Below, piece after piece: positions 21,701 to 29,961 of a stretch of 31,001 nt of DNA (the first letter of the stretch is position 1; each line of letters opens with the position of its first letter). The notes below the pieces were generated by a model, which saw nothing but the letters and a program-made list of their open reading frames with translations, made no database searches and was not told the origin of the DNA. The stretch spans positions 1 to 31,001 of the forward strand of contig CAJUFM010000034.1 of the NCBI GenBank assembly GCA_910585745.1, written 5' to 3'. The stretch is from an uncultured Eubacterium sp. Its GTDB lineage: Bacteria; Bacillota; Clostridia; Lachnospirales; Lachnospiraceae. Both the position numbers and the translations under genes were made by a program.

Positions 21701-24136
21701 ATGTCTATGAATTTTAGAGAGTATATCAGACAGGGGTTTGTTTTTCTGGATGGAGCTACCGGATCCAACCTTCAGGAGCATGGAATGCAGGCAGGAGACT
21801 GTCCGGAGACATGGATCCTGGAGCATCCGGATGTGTTTGTGGAACTTCAGAAAGGATATATCCAGGCAGGCAGTGACGTGCTGTATGCACCGACATTTAC
21901 CTGCAACCGCATCAAACTGGCAGAGTACGGTCTGGAGGACCGGTTGGATGAGATGACGGCGGAGCTGGTGGGACTATCGAGACGGGCCGTAGAAGAGAGC
22001 GGTACGACAAGACAGATCTATATCGCCGGAGATATGACCATGACGGGGGAGCAGCTCTATCCGATGGGGACCCTGGCGTTTGAAGAGCTGGTGGACGTGT
22101 ACAAAGAACAGGTGCGGGCGCTGGTGGCAGCAGGAGTTGATCTATTTGCCGTGGAGACGATGATGAGCCTTCAGGAGTGCCGTGGAGCGGTACTTGCCAT
22201 CAAGGAGACCTGCGGGGATGAACTGCCTGTGATGGTGACTCTTACCTTTCAGGAGGATGGAAGAACTCTTTATGGAACCAGTCCGGAGACAGCGGCGATC
22301 GTGCTTGAGGCGATGGGCGTGGATGCAGTGGGGGTAAACTGCTCTGCCGGTCCGGATAAAATGGTGGATCTCATTCAGAGGATGGAGAAAATGACAGGGA
22401 TCCCGCTGGTGGTCAAACCCAATGCCGGACTGCCCCAATTAGTGGATGGCAGGACGGTTTATGATATGGAAGCAGAAGAATTTTCTGAGAATATGCTGTC
22501 TCTGGTGAGGAAGGGTGCCACGATCCTCGGAGGCTGTTGTGGAACCACGCCGGAACATATTAGAAAACTCAAGGATAGACTTGCTAGTGAAGATCCAGTG
22601 TTCCCGGAGAAAAAGAATGTCCGGGCGCTGACCAACGAGAGAAATTATGTACAGATCGATCTGGAGGGAACTTTTTCCATTGTAGGTGAGCGCATCAATC
22701 CTACCGGAAAAAAGGAACTCCAGGCACAGCTCCGGGAGGGAGAACTGGAGCTGGTGGTGTCTATGGCGGAAGAACAGGTGGAAAAGGGAGCCCGGATCCT
22801 GGATGTCAATATGGGAATGAACGGGATTGATGAAAAGGAGATGATGCTCCAGGCCATTTATGAGCTGACGCTGGCGGTAGATGTTCCTCTTAGCATCGAT
22901 TCCAGCTATGTGGATGTGGTGGAACAAGCGCTCAGAATTTATCCGGGAAGGGCACTGATCAATTCCATCTCTCTGGAGCCGGAAAAGTTTGAAAAACTGA
23001 TCCCGGCGGCAAAAAAGTACGGCGCCATGTTTATCCTGCTTCCTTTGTCGGACCAGGGGCTTCCAGAAAATATAGAAGAAAAGAAAGAGATCATCCATAA
23101 GATCCTGGATGAGGCGAAACGTCACGGCTTGTCCGAAAGGGATATTGTAGTTGACGGACTGGTGGGGACCATTGGAGCCAATAAAAGGGCGGCGCTGGAG
23201 GTGCTGGAGACCATCCGCTACTGTCGAGAGGAACTGGGGACAGCGACGGTCTGCGGGCTCTCTAATATTTCCTTTGGACTACCAGAAAGGCAGTTTGTCA
23301 ACAGTGCTTTTCTGACAATGGCTATCGCTGCCGGGCTGACGATGGCCATCGCAAATCCAAACCAGACCCTGCTGACGAATGCGGCGCTGGCATCAGATCT
23401 GCTTTTGAATAAGCCGGAAGCAGATCTGAAGTATATTAATGGAGTGGCAAAGGCACAGATTTCGGCAGATGTGCCTAAGCAGACACAGGCTCAGGAAGAG
23501 ACTGGAGCCCACCCTCTCTTTACTGCCGTGGTCAAAGGTAAAGAGGGACAGGTGCTGGAACTGGTAAAAAAGGAACTGGATGAGGGAGGATCCCCGGCGG
23601 CGATCATAGATTCCTGTCTGATCCCGGCGATCAATCATGTGGGTGAGCTCTTTGAAAAGGGGACTTATTTTCTTCCACAGCTGATCGCCAGTGCAGAAAC
23701 GATGGAAAAGGCGATCGATCATCTGGAGCCGCTGCTGGCAAAAGAACGGGGCAGTGAAAAGCTGGATACGGTGGTTATGGCGACGGTAAAAGGGGATATT
23801 CACGACATCGGAAAGAATCTGGTGGTGCTCATGCTGAAAAATTACGGCTATGAGGTCATTGATCTGGGAAAAGATGTGGAGAGCCAGGAGATCCTGGACA
23901 GGGCAAAAGAAGAGAAGGCTGCTGTGATCGGTCTCTCGGCGCTGATGACTACAACGATGACGGAGATGAAGCATCTGGTGGAGATGGCGAAAGAGCAGGG
24001 CTGCCAGGCAAAGATCATTGTCGGAGGCGCTGTTGTCACCGAGAGTTATGCCCAGGAGATCGGGGCAGACGGATATTCTAAGGATGCCAGGGAGGCAGTG
24101 AAGTTAGTGAACCGTCTGCTGGGACATGAAATGTAA
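21701..24136 (+). CDS. metH: Cobalamin-dependent methionine synthase lacking the reactivation domain
   Basis: 811 residues in three modules. The homocysteine S-methyltransferase barrel (about 1-300) has zinc ligands C214 (GVNCSAG) and C279/C280 (GGCCGTT). The pterin-binding methyltetrahydrofolate barrel runs from about 320 (FSIVGERINPTGKK) to 575. The cobalamin cap plus Rossmann domain (about 610-811) has the base-off motif DIHDIGKN (D699, H701). The AdoMet-binding reactivation domain of E. coli MetH (about 1230 residues in full) is absent; the protein ends after the B12 domain, as in several Firmicutes and Thermotoga. It makes methionine from homocysteine. Start ATG 21701 follows AAAGGAA. 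Confidence 0.92.
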   Translation: MSMNFREYIRQGFVFLDGATGSNLQEHGMQAGDCPETWILEHPDVFVELQKGYIQAGSDVLYAPTFTCNRIKLAEYGLEDRLDEMTAELVGLSRRAVEESGTTRQIYIAGDMTMTGEQLYPMGTLAFEELVDVYKEQVRALVAAGVDLFAVETMMSLQECRGAVLAIKETCGDELPVMVTLTFQEDGRTLYGTSPETAAIVLEAMGVDAVGVNCSAGPDKMVDLIQRMEKMTGIPLVVKPNAGLPQLVDGRTVYDMEAEEFSENMLSLVRKGATILGGCCGTTPEHIRKLKDRLASEDPVFPEKKNVRALTNERNYVQIDLEGTFSIVGERINPTGKKELQAQLREGELELVVSMAEEQVEKGARILDVNMGMNGIDEKEMMLQAIYELTLAVDVPLSIDSSYVDVVEQALRIYPGRALINSISLEPEKFEKLIPAAKKYGAMFILLPLSDQGLPENIEEKKEIIHKILDEAKRHGLSERDIVVDGLVGTIGANKRAALEVLETIRYCREELGTATVCGLSNISFGLPERQFVNSAFLTMAIAAGLTMAIANPNQTLLTNAALASDLLLNKPEADLKYINGVAKAQISADVPKQTQAQEETGAHPLFTAVVKGKEGQVLELVKKELDEGGSPAAIIDSCLIPAINHVGELFEKGTYFLPQLIASAETMEKAIDHLEPLLAKERGSEKLDTVVMATVKGDIHDIGKNLVVLMLKNYGYEVIDLGKDVESQEILDRAKEEKAAVIGLSALMTTTMTEMKHLVEMAKEQGCQAKIIVGGAVVTESYAQEIGADGYSKDAREAVKLVNRLLGHEM

Positions 24137-24184
24137 ATAAGTCTGTCCGTTCAGGCAGGCATTACCATAAAGGAAAGTCAGAAA

Positions 24185-25120
24185 ATGAAGATGATCGATG
24201 TGATTATACCGGTCTACCGGCCGGATGAAAAGCTGGAACAGTTGATTGAGAAGTTGAATACCCAGACCAGGAAGCCGGAGCATGTGTTCTTTATGCAGAC
24301 ACTGGCGGGAGGCGAAGAGGACGAGCGGGTACGGAAGATACTTGAGAAGGCAGACCAGGGGAAGATCGTGACCCTGCCAAAGAGCGAATTTGACCACGGT
24401 GGCACGAGAAATCTGGGGGCTTCTCTCTCAAAGGCGGACTACATGCTGTTTATGACCCAGGATGCCGTTCCGGCGCAGGATACGCTGGTGGAAAAACTTT
24501 GTGATTCCTTTGAGAGCCATGACCGGGTGGCAGCAGCTTATGGAAGGCAGCTGCCGGGAGAGCAGTCGGGGGTGATCGAGAGATATACCAGAGAGTTTAA
24601 TTATCCGCCGGAGAGCTCTGTGAAGGAGAAAGCAGATCTGGACAGGCTTGGGATCAAAACCTTTTTCTGTTCCAATGTATGTGCCATGTACCGCCGGGAT
24701 ATTTACGAGGAACTGGGAGGATTTGTCACCCGGACGATTTTTAATGAGGATATGATCTTTGCGGCGGGGCTCATCCAGGCGGGGTACCGCATCGCTTATA
24801 CGGCGGAGGCAGAGGTGGTACACTCCCATAAATACACTTACTGGCAGCAGCTGACAAGAAATTTTGACCTGGCTGTCTCCCAGAGACAGTACCGACAGAT
24901 CTTTGAACAGGTCCGCTCCGAATCGGAGGGGATGAGACTGGTGAAGGATACGATGAAATATCTGATGAAACATGGAAAATGGTACCTGATCCCCGATCTG
25001 GTACTACAGAGCGGTTTCAAATGGATGGGCTACAAACTTGGACTGCGATATGAGAGTCTTCCCGCAGGATTGGTGAAAAAGTTCAGCATGAACAAAAGCT
25101 ATTGGAATGAGAGGTGTTGA
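24185..25120 (+). CDS. Family 2 glycosyltransferase (rhamnosyltransferase-like)
   Basis: 311 residues, GT-A fold. The N-terminal nucleotide-sugar site starts MIDVIIPVYRPDEKLEQLI. FDHGGTRNLGAS and FMTQDAVP (the DXD-like metal site) are typical of GT2 rhamnosyltransferases acting on cell-wall or capsular glycans. The acceptor-side motif TIFNEDMIFAAG and the HSHKYTYWQQ segment are conserved in this group. No membrane segment, so it works on the cytoplasmic face. The next glycosyltransferase begins two bases after its stop codon region (TGATGTG junction), so the two are co-translated. Confidence 0.88.
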   Translation: MKMIDVIIPVYRPDEKLEQLIEKLNTQTRKPEHVFFMQTLAGGEEDERVRKILEKADQGKIVTLPKSEFDHGGTRNLGASLSKADYMLFMTQDAVPAQDTLVEKLCDSFESHDRVAAAYGRQLPGEQSGVIERYTREFNYPPESSVKEKADLDRLGIKTFFCSNVCAMYRRDIYEELGGFVTRTIFNEDMIFAAGLIQAGYRIAYTAEAEVVHSHKYTYWQQLTRNFDLAVSQRQYRQIFEQVRSESEGMRLVKDTMKYLMKHGKWYLIPDLVLQSGFKWMGYKLGLRYESLPAGLVKKFSMNKSYWNERC

Positions 25121-25121
25121 T

Positions 25122-26042
25122 GTGGCAGAAGTTCACATTGTATTGACGACCTATAACGGGGAAAAATATTTGAGAGAGCAGCTGGACTCTATTCTGGCAA
25201 ATACGGTTCAGGATGTGACGGTGGAGATCTGCGACGACGGTTCCACAGATTCTACACTGGATATTGCCAGGGAGTACGCGGGGCGGTATGATCAGATTTC
25301 CTTGTATCAAAATGAAAAAAATCTGGGATATACGAAAAATTTTCTTGAAGGCATCAAGCGGAGCAGGAGCTCATATATCATGCTGTGCGACCAGGATGAT
25401 ATATGGCACCAGGATAAGATTGAAAAGACGCTCTGGCAGATGAAGGAAATGGAGTCCCAGAGCGGGACTGACATCCCCTTGATGGTATTCACAGATGCCA
25501 TGAATTTTGACAGCGACAGCGGGGAAGAGCTGGGTTCCTTTCATAAAAACAGTCGTTTAGATGTAAAAAGGCTTGACAGTGCCCATCTTTTTATGGAAAA
25601 TAAATGTATCGGCTGTACGGTTATGTTGAATGGGACAATCCGGGGATATCTGCAGGAGCTTCCAGATGAAATCCGGGTTCATGACTGGTGGCTTGCTCTG
25701 ATCTGCAGTCACTTTGGAAAAATTTCCTATATTGAAGAAACCACCTTGCATTATCGGCAGCACAATGGTAATATGATTGGCGGAAGCGATTTTTCAGACT
25801 ATGTGAAGACACGTATTTCAGACCTGCGCAGCCAGCGCCAGGTGATCCGGCAGACATTTCTGCAGGGAAAGGCATTTTACAGGGTGTTTGGAGACAGGCT
25901 TTCCGGGGAAAAAAGGAAGATTGCACAACATTTTGCTGGAATGGCAGAGGAGGGTGCGGTCCGTCGAAGGGTAGATATGATACGTTTTGGTTTTTGTAAA
26001 AGTGGTTTTGTGAGAAATGCAGCGCTGTTCTGGCTGATCTGA
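25122..26042 (+). CDS. Family 2 glycosyltransferase (second of the pair)
   Basis: 306 residues from GTG 25122, with GAGAGG seven bases upstream; an in-frame ATG at 25107 overlaps the previous gene and spoils this spacing. Opens AEVHIVLTTYNGEKYLREQLDSI, then DDGSTD and MLCDQDDIW, the DXD-type metal motif of GT2 enzymes. HDWWLALI and TLHYRQHNGN are usual for clostridial surface-polysaccharide transferases. It ends with a conserved short helix (GFVRNAALFWLI). With the LCP protein downstream it suggests a small surface glycan module. Confidence 0.88.
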   Translation: MAEVHIVLTTYNGEKYLREQLDSILANTVQDVTVEICDDGSTDSTLDIAREYAGRYDQISLYQNEKNLGYTKNFLEGIKRSRSSYIMLCDQDDIWHQDKIEKTLWQMKEMESQSGTDIPLMVFTDAMNFDSDSGEELGSFHKNSRLDVKRLDSAHLFMENKCIGCTVMLNGTIRGYLQELPDEIRVHDWWLALICSHFGKISYIEETTLHYRQHNGNMIGGSDFSDYVKTRISDLRSQRQVIRQTFLQGKAFYRVFGDRLSGEKRKIAQHFAGMAEEGAVRRRVDMIRFGFCKSGFVRNAALFWLI

Positions 26043-26116
26043 CAGAACCTGAGAAGATGTCTGAGTCGCTGCGCGGATCTGGCCAGCAGACATGAGGGCA
26101 GGAAACGGAGGATAAA

Positions 26117-27154
26117 ATGGCAAAGAAAAATAAATCCGGAAAAAAAAGAGTAGTAGGAAAAGTGTTTCTGGTGATCGGGATCATCATCAGCATGGCGGCA
26201 GGAAGTATGCTGGCGGCGGCACAGCACGAGGTGAACGGTTCTCTCAATCTCTTAAATTTTGATAAGAAGAACTCTCTGGATAAGGTAGACGTATCCAAGT
26301 ATGATACCGTCAGTGATTCGGAGATCATAAATATCCTTTTGGTGGGAGCGGACAAAAACCTGGATGAGCAGAATACTGGAGGAGCGGCGAGGCGTTCTGA
26401 CTCCATGATGATCGCCACACTGGATATGAAACACAAAAAACTGAAAGTGACATCTCTGATGAGGGATATGTATGTGGATATCCCAGGATATGGAAGCCGC
26501 AAGCTGAATGCGGCATATTCATTAGGGGGGATTAAGCTTCTCTATGAGACCATCGCGAAAAATTTTGGAATTAAGATGAAAGGGTATGCAGAAGTGAATT
26601 TTGATGCCTTTGTGGAAGTGATCAATGCGGTAGGTGGAGTGGAGGCTACGCTAACTGAATCTGAAGCAGTAAACTTAAATGATACCAATTATATCAAACG
26701 TAAGAAATATAGAAATGTAAAAGTAGGAAAACAGGTTCTGAACGGTTACCAGGCTCTGGGCTACTGCCGGATCCGGCATGGAAAATGGAAAAATGGCCAT
26801 TATCCGGCTGTTCTTACGGCCTCCGGCAAGGGAGATGATTATGGAAGGGCAGAAAGACAGCGTCTTGTGATCCAGGCTCTCCTAAAGAAAGTAAAGTCCA
26901 TGTCACCAGCCAAGTGGTTTGATCTGGTGGACATTATTCTTCCCAACGTAAAGACGGATCTGGATAAGGATGACATCAAGTCCTATCTGATGGCGGTTGT
27001 GAAGATGGGAACCACAGAACTCAAACAATTCAGTCTTCCAATCCAGAATGGTTATACCAGCCAGAAGATCAATGGAGAGGACTGTCTGGTACCGGATCTG
27101 CCAAAGAATAGGGAGGCGCTGGAGAAATTTATTTTTGAAAAGCAAAAAAAATGA
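26117..27154 (+). CDS. LytR-CpsA-Psr (LCP) family cell-wall glycopolymer ligase
   Basis: 345 residues: basic N-terminus, one membrane segment (about 12-34), then an extracellular LCP domain (about 70-300). Conserved points are NILLVGAD, RRSDSMMIATLD, KVTSLMRDMYVDIPGYG, LNAAYSLGG, and the arginine-rich block YCRIRH followed by GDDYGRAERQR, which bind the polyprenyl-pyrophosphate substrate. LCP enzymes transfer teichoic acids or capsular polysaccharide from the lipid carrier to peptidoglycan. GGAGG lies five bases before ATG 26117. Downstream of two glycosyltransferases, 74 nt apart. Confidence 0.92.
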   Translation: MAKKNKSGKKRVVGKVFLVIGIIISMAAGSMLAAAQHEVNGSLNLLNFDKKNSLDKVDVSKYDTVSDSEIINILLVGADKNLDEQNTGGAARRSDSMMIATLDMKHKKLKVTSLMRDMYVDIPGYGSRKLNAAYSLGGIKLLYETIAKNFGIKMKGYAEVNFDAFVEVINAVGGVEATLTESEAVNLNDTNYIKRKKYRNVKVGKQVLNGYQALGYCRIRHGKWKNGHYPAVLTASGKGDDYGRAERQRLVIQALLKKVKSMSPAKWFDLVDIILPNVKTDLDKDDIKSYLMAVVKMGTTELKQFSLPIQNGYTSQKINGEDCLVPDLPKNREALEKFIFEKQKK

Positions 27155-27187
27155 TGCGGGAAACGGATGGATGAAATCCCTGCCGGG

Positions 27188-27216
27188 TTGACAATCTTCC
27201 TTGAAATTGGTAAAAT
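27188..27216 (+). promoter_or_regulatory. Sigma-A promoter of ilvN
   Basis: TTGACA (27188-27193), 17-bp spacer, TAAAAT (27211-27216). The leader to the ilvN start would be about 28 nt, too short for a leader-peptide attenuator or T-box. Confidence 0.8.
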
Positions 27217-27250
27217 AGTTGTTTGAAAAGCAAGTTAAGGAGTGAATCTA

Positions 27251-27739
27251 ATGAGAAAGATGGTATTGTCCATTTTGATAGATAATACACCGGGGGCACT
27301 ATCCCGGGTAGTGGGACTGTTTAGCAGACGAGGCTATAATATTGACAGCCTCACTGTAGGGGAAACCGAAAATACAGCGGTGTCCAGAATGACGGTGGCA
27401 GTGACCGGAGACGGGATCATACTGGATCAGATTGAGAAGCAGATCTGCAAGCTGGAAAATGTGATCCTTGTGAAGGAGCTCACCGGGGAAGCTTCTGTGT
27501 GCCGGGAGCTTATCCTGGTAAAAGTGGCAGCTTCCAGGGAAGAAAGACCTTCCATAAACGCCATTGTAGAAATTTTCCGCGCTAAGATCGTGGATGTTGC
27601 TTCAGACTCCATGATGATCGAGCTGACGGGCAACCAGGCGAAGCTGGATGCCTTTACCAAACTGTTGGACGGCTATGAGATCCGCGAACTGGTTCGTACA
27701 GGAATTACCGGACTGGCGAGGGGGCAATTGGAGGAATGA
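27251..27739 (+). CDS. ilvN: Acetolactate synthase small (regulatory) subunit
   Basis: 162 residues. An N-terminal ACT domain (about 1-75: SILIDNTPGALSRVVGLFSRRGYNIDSLTVG) binds valine and gives feedback control of acetolactate synthase; the C-terminal domain (about 80-160) ends YEIRELVRTGITGLARG as usual. ATG 27251 follows AAGGAG by eight bases; the upstream in-frame GTG (27242) is inside that ribosome site. The catalytic subunit gene ilvB is not adjacent in this window. ilvC follows after 94 nt with its own good ribosome site. Confidence 0.94.
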   Translation: MRKMVLSILIDNTPGALSRVVGLFSRRGYNIDSLTVGETENTAVSRMTVAVTGDGIILDQIEKQICKLENVILVKELTGEASVCRELILVKVAASREERPSINAIVEIFRAKIVDVASDSMMIELTGNQAKLDAFTKLLDGYEIRELVRTGITGLARGQLEE

Positions 27740-27833
27740 GACATCAAAGAATGGTCTCAATGTGATACGGGAAACCATCCGCTGGTAAAACGGCGGGGCT
27801 TTATATTAAATTAAATTTAGGAGGAACAGTAAA

Positions 27834-28856
27834 ATGGCAGACGCAAAGATTTTTTATGAGAGTGACTGTAACCTTGGACTTTTGGATGGCAAGACAATTG
27901 CTGTCATCGGTTATGGCAGCCAGGGACATGCACATGCATTAAATGCAAAAGAAAGCGGTTGTAATGTAATTATCGGTTTGTATGAAGGCTCTAAATCCTG
28001 GGCAAAGGCAGAGGCTCAGGGATTTAAAGTATATACAGCAGCAGAGGCTGCAAAACAGGCAGACATTATTATGATCCTGATCAACGATGAACTGCAGGCA
28101 AAATTGTATAAGGAGTCCATCGAGCCAAACCTTGAGGCTGGCAATATGTTGATGTTTGCTCATGGTTTCAACATTCATTTCGGACAGATCGTACCTCCGA
28201 AAGATGTGGATGTAACAATGATCGCGCCAAAGGGACCAGGACATACGGTACGCAGCGAGTATCAGGCAGGCAAAGGAGTTCCATGTCTGGTAGCAGTACA
28301 TCAGGACGCGACAGGAAAGGCTCAGGATATGGCGCTTGCTTATGCGCTGGCAATCGGTGGTGCAAGAGCTGGTGTGCTTGAGACAACCTTCCGTACTGAG
28401 ACAGAGACAGACCTGTTCGGTGAGCAGGCAGTACTTTGTGGCGGTGTTTGTGCACTGATGCAGGCAGGTTTTGAGACTCTTTGCGAGGCTGGCTACGATC
28501 CACGTAATGCATATTTTGAGTGTATTCACGAGATGAAACTGATCGTTGACCTGATCTATCAGAGTGGTTTTGCGGGAATGCGTTATTCCATTTCCAACAC
28601 AGCAGAGTACGGTGATTACATCACAGGTCCAAAGATCATCACAGAGGATACAAAGAAGGCAATGAAGAAGATCCTCAGCGACATTCAGGATGGTTCATTT
28701 GCCAAGGAATTCCTTCTGGATATGTCAGAGGCAGGCGGACAGGCACATTTCAGAGCTATGAGAAAGCTTGCTGCAGAGCATTCATCTGAGGTTGTAGGGG
28801 AAGATATCCGTAAGCTGTACAGCTGGAATGGTGAAGATAAATTGATCAACAACTAA
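27834..28856 (+). CDS. ilvC: Ketol-acid reductoisomerase
   Basis: 340 residues, class I length. It converts acetolactate or acetohydroxybutyrate to the dihydroxy acids of valine, leucine and isoleucine synthesis, using NADPH and Mg2+. The Rossmann motif GYGSQGHAHALN (near residues 27-38), APKGPGHTVR, and the metal-binding Asp/Glu residues in TETDLFGEQ and FECIHEMKLIVDLIYQSG are present. AGGAGG precedes ATG 27834 and a strong terminator follows. Codon choice is more biased than in most neighbours, as expected for a highly expressed gene. Confidence 0.97.
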   Translation: MADAKIFYESDCNLGLLDGKTIAVIGYGSQGHAHALNAKESGCNVIIGLYEGSKSWAKAEAQGFKVYTAAEAAKQADIIMILINDELQAKLYKESIEPNLEAGNMLMFAHGFNIHFGQIVPPKDVDVTMIAPKGPGHTVRSEYQAGKGVPCLVAVHQDATGKAQDMALAYALAIGGARAGVLETTFRTETETDLFGEQAVLCGGVCALMQAGFETLCEAGYDPRNAYFECIHEMKLIVDLIYQSGFAGMRYSISNTAEYGDYITGPKIITEDTKKAMKKILSDIQDGSFAKEFLLDMSEAGGQAHFRAMRKLAAEHSSEVVGEDIRKLYSWNGEDKLINN

Positions 28857-28878
28857 TGTGAATTATCAGAACCAATAC

Positions 28879-28911
28879 AGCCCGGTTGGCATCATACTGA
28901 CCGGGCTTTTT
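28879..28911 (+). terminator. Terminator of ilvC
   Basis: AGCCCGGT (28879-28886) pairs with ACCGGGCT (28900-28907), then TTTTTA. A classic strong intrinsic terminator 23 nt after the stop codon. Confidence 0.93.
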
Positions 28912-28920
28912 ATTCGTAAA

Positions 28921-29123
28921 GGCTCAAGCCGTGCATTTCAGGAAACAATGGCACATTTGTGCTTGCACAAAAATGGGACATTGTTTCTTGAAATATAGGG
29001 CGCAGCCCGCGATGACGAGGCTGCGAAGCAGGCGAGGAATGCGCACGGCGAAGCTGGAAAGGGCAGAATAGCGAACAAAGTTCGCATAGATGACGAGGCT
29101 GCGAAGCAGGCGAGGAATGCGCA
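28921..29123. repeat. Structured repeat element with inverted and direct repeats
   Basis: About 200 bp with no plausible gene but dense secondary structure. An imperfect inverted repeat of 27-29 nt arms spans 28935-28961 and 28966-28994 (ATTTCA..GAAACAATG and partner) around a 4-nt loop. CGCAGCC/GGCTGCG can pair at 29001-29025, and GCGAAC-aaa-GTTCGC at 29071-29085. A perfect 35-bp direct repeat (29011-29045 and 29089-29123, beginning GATGACGAGGCTGCGAAGCA) ends four bases before the ribosome site of the HAD gene. It may be a palindromic interspersed repeat, a small non-autonomous element or an RNA. No transposase or target duplication is seen. Confidence 0.7.
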
Positions 29124-29139
29124 AATGGAGGGATATATC

Positions 29140-29949
29140 ATGATTCAGCTTGTTGTATGTGATGTGGACGGCACCCTGATTGAAGATGGCGGTTCCGCAG
29201 AATCACTTAACCCGGAATATTATGAAGTGATCCGGAAGCTGGGGGAGAAAGGGATACAGTTTGCTGTCTGTAGTGGAAGACAGAAAGTGAGTGTGGAAAA
29301 ACTATTTGCGCCGGTCAAGGATCAGATTTATCTGGCAGTGGATGGCGGAAGCATGGTATTTTATCAAGGAGAGTGTATCTATTCAAAAACTCTTCCAAAG
29401 GAATTGTGCCGGGAGCTTATCGAGGATGCCAGGCAGATCCCCCAGTGTGACATCATGGTCTGCGGTTTGAAACGCGCCTATGCAGCCAGTGCCGATTCGG
29501 AGATGTACCGCTGGATGGTAAACGGATACGGATACGATATTCAGGCAGTTGGGGATCTGACAAAGAATGTACCGGATGAGATCGTAAAAATCTCCCTGTA
29601 TCATCACAATATGGTTGAACAGCTGACGGATCCCTGGTTTCGTCCCAGATGGGAGCAGCGGGTTCGGCTGAATGTGGCTGGTATCCAGTGGCTGGACTGT
29701 GTTCCCGTGTCTTCTGGAAAGGGAACGGCTGTGGAATTTTTGCAACAGGCACTTTCCATAGGGAAAGAAGAAACGATGGCATTTGGGGATAATCAGAATG
29801 ATATGGACATGCTGAGGTGTGCCGGAAAGAGTTTTGCGGTAGCTAACGCAAGAGACGAATTAAAGGAAATGGCTACAGGGATATGTGGTTCATATGGGGA
29901 AGATGGGGTACTGCGGGAGTTGAAAAAGTTACTAAAAGGGATACTTTGA
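29140..29949 (+). CDS. HAD superfamily hydrolase, Cof/type IIB
   Basis: 269 residues. HAD phosphatase motif I DVDGTL (nucleophile D8, acid D10), motif II in CSGRQ, and motif IV GDNQNDMDML near the C-terminus, with the C2B cap between. Acts on small phosphorylated metabolites; the substrate is not predictable. Start chosen at ATG 29140, seven bases after GGAGGG (29127-29132); the frame also opens at ATG 29125, but this is in the ribosome site region. The 5' leader is the repeat element described just upstream, so its expression could be influenced by that structure. A 12-nt gap separates it from the HD-GYP-like gene. Confidence 0.9.
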   Translation: MIQLVVCDVDGTLIEDGGSAESLNPEYYEVIRKLGEKGIQFAVCSGRQKVSVEKLFAPVKDQIYLAVDGGSMVFYQGECIYSKTLPKELCRELIEDARQIPQCDIMVCGLKRAYAASADSEMYRWMVNGYGYDIQAVGDLTKNVPDEIVKISLYHHNMVEQLTDPWFRPRWEQRVRLNVAGIQWLDCVPVSSGKGTAVEFLQQALSIGKEETMAFGDNQNDMDMLRCAGKSFAVANARDELKEMATGICGSYGEDGVLRELKKLLKGIL

Positions 29950-29961
29950 GAGGAGAATAGA

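Noticed and set aside
25621..26502. Long minus-strand open frame (293 codons) opposite the glycosyltransferase and LCP genes
   Set aside because: It spans two well-supported plus-strand genes and their gap, shows no domain, and has the composition of an antisense shadow.
27740..27833. Riboswitch or attenuator between ilvN and ilvC
   Set aside because: Only a 4-bp stem and no alternative terminator are visible; it looks like an ordinary gap with a ribosome site.
28921..29123. CRISPR array
   Set aside because: Only two copies of the direct repeat, with a 43-bp gap that is itself structured, and no cas genes in the window.
28924..29141. Minus-strand repetitive peptide frames (64-67 codons, repeated IPRLLRSL)
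   Set aside because: The repetition comes from the 35-bp direct repeat; no ribosome site and no conservation expected for a protein.
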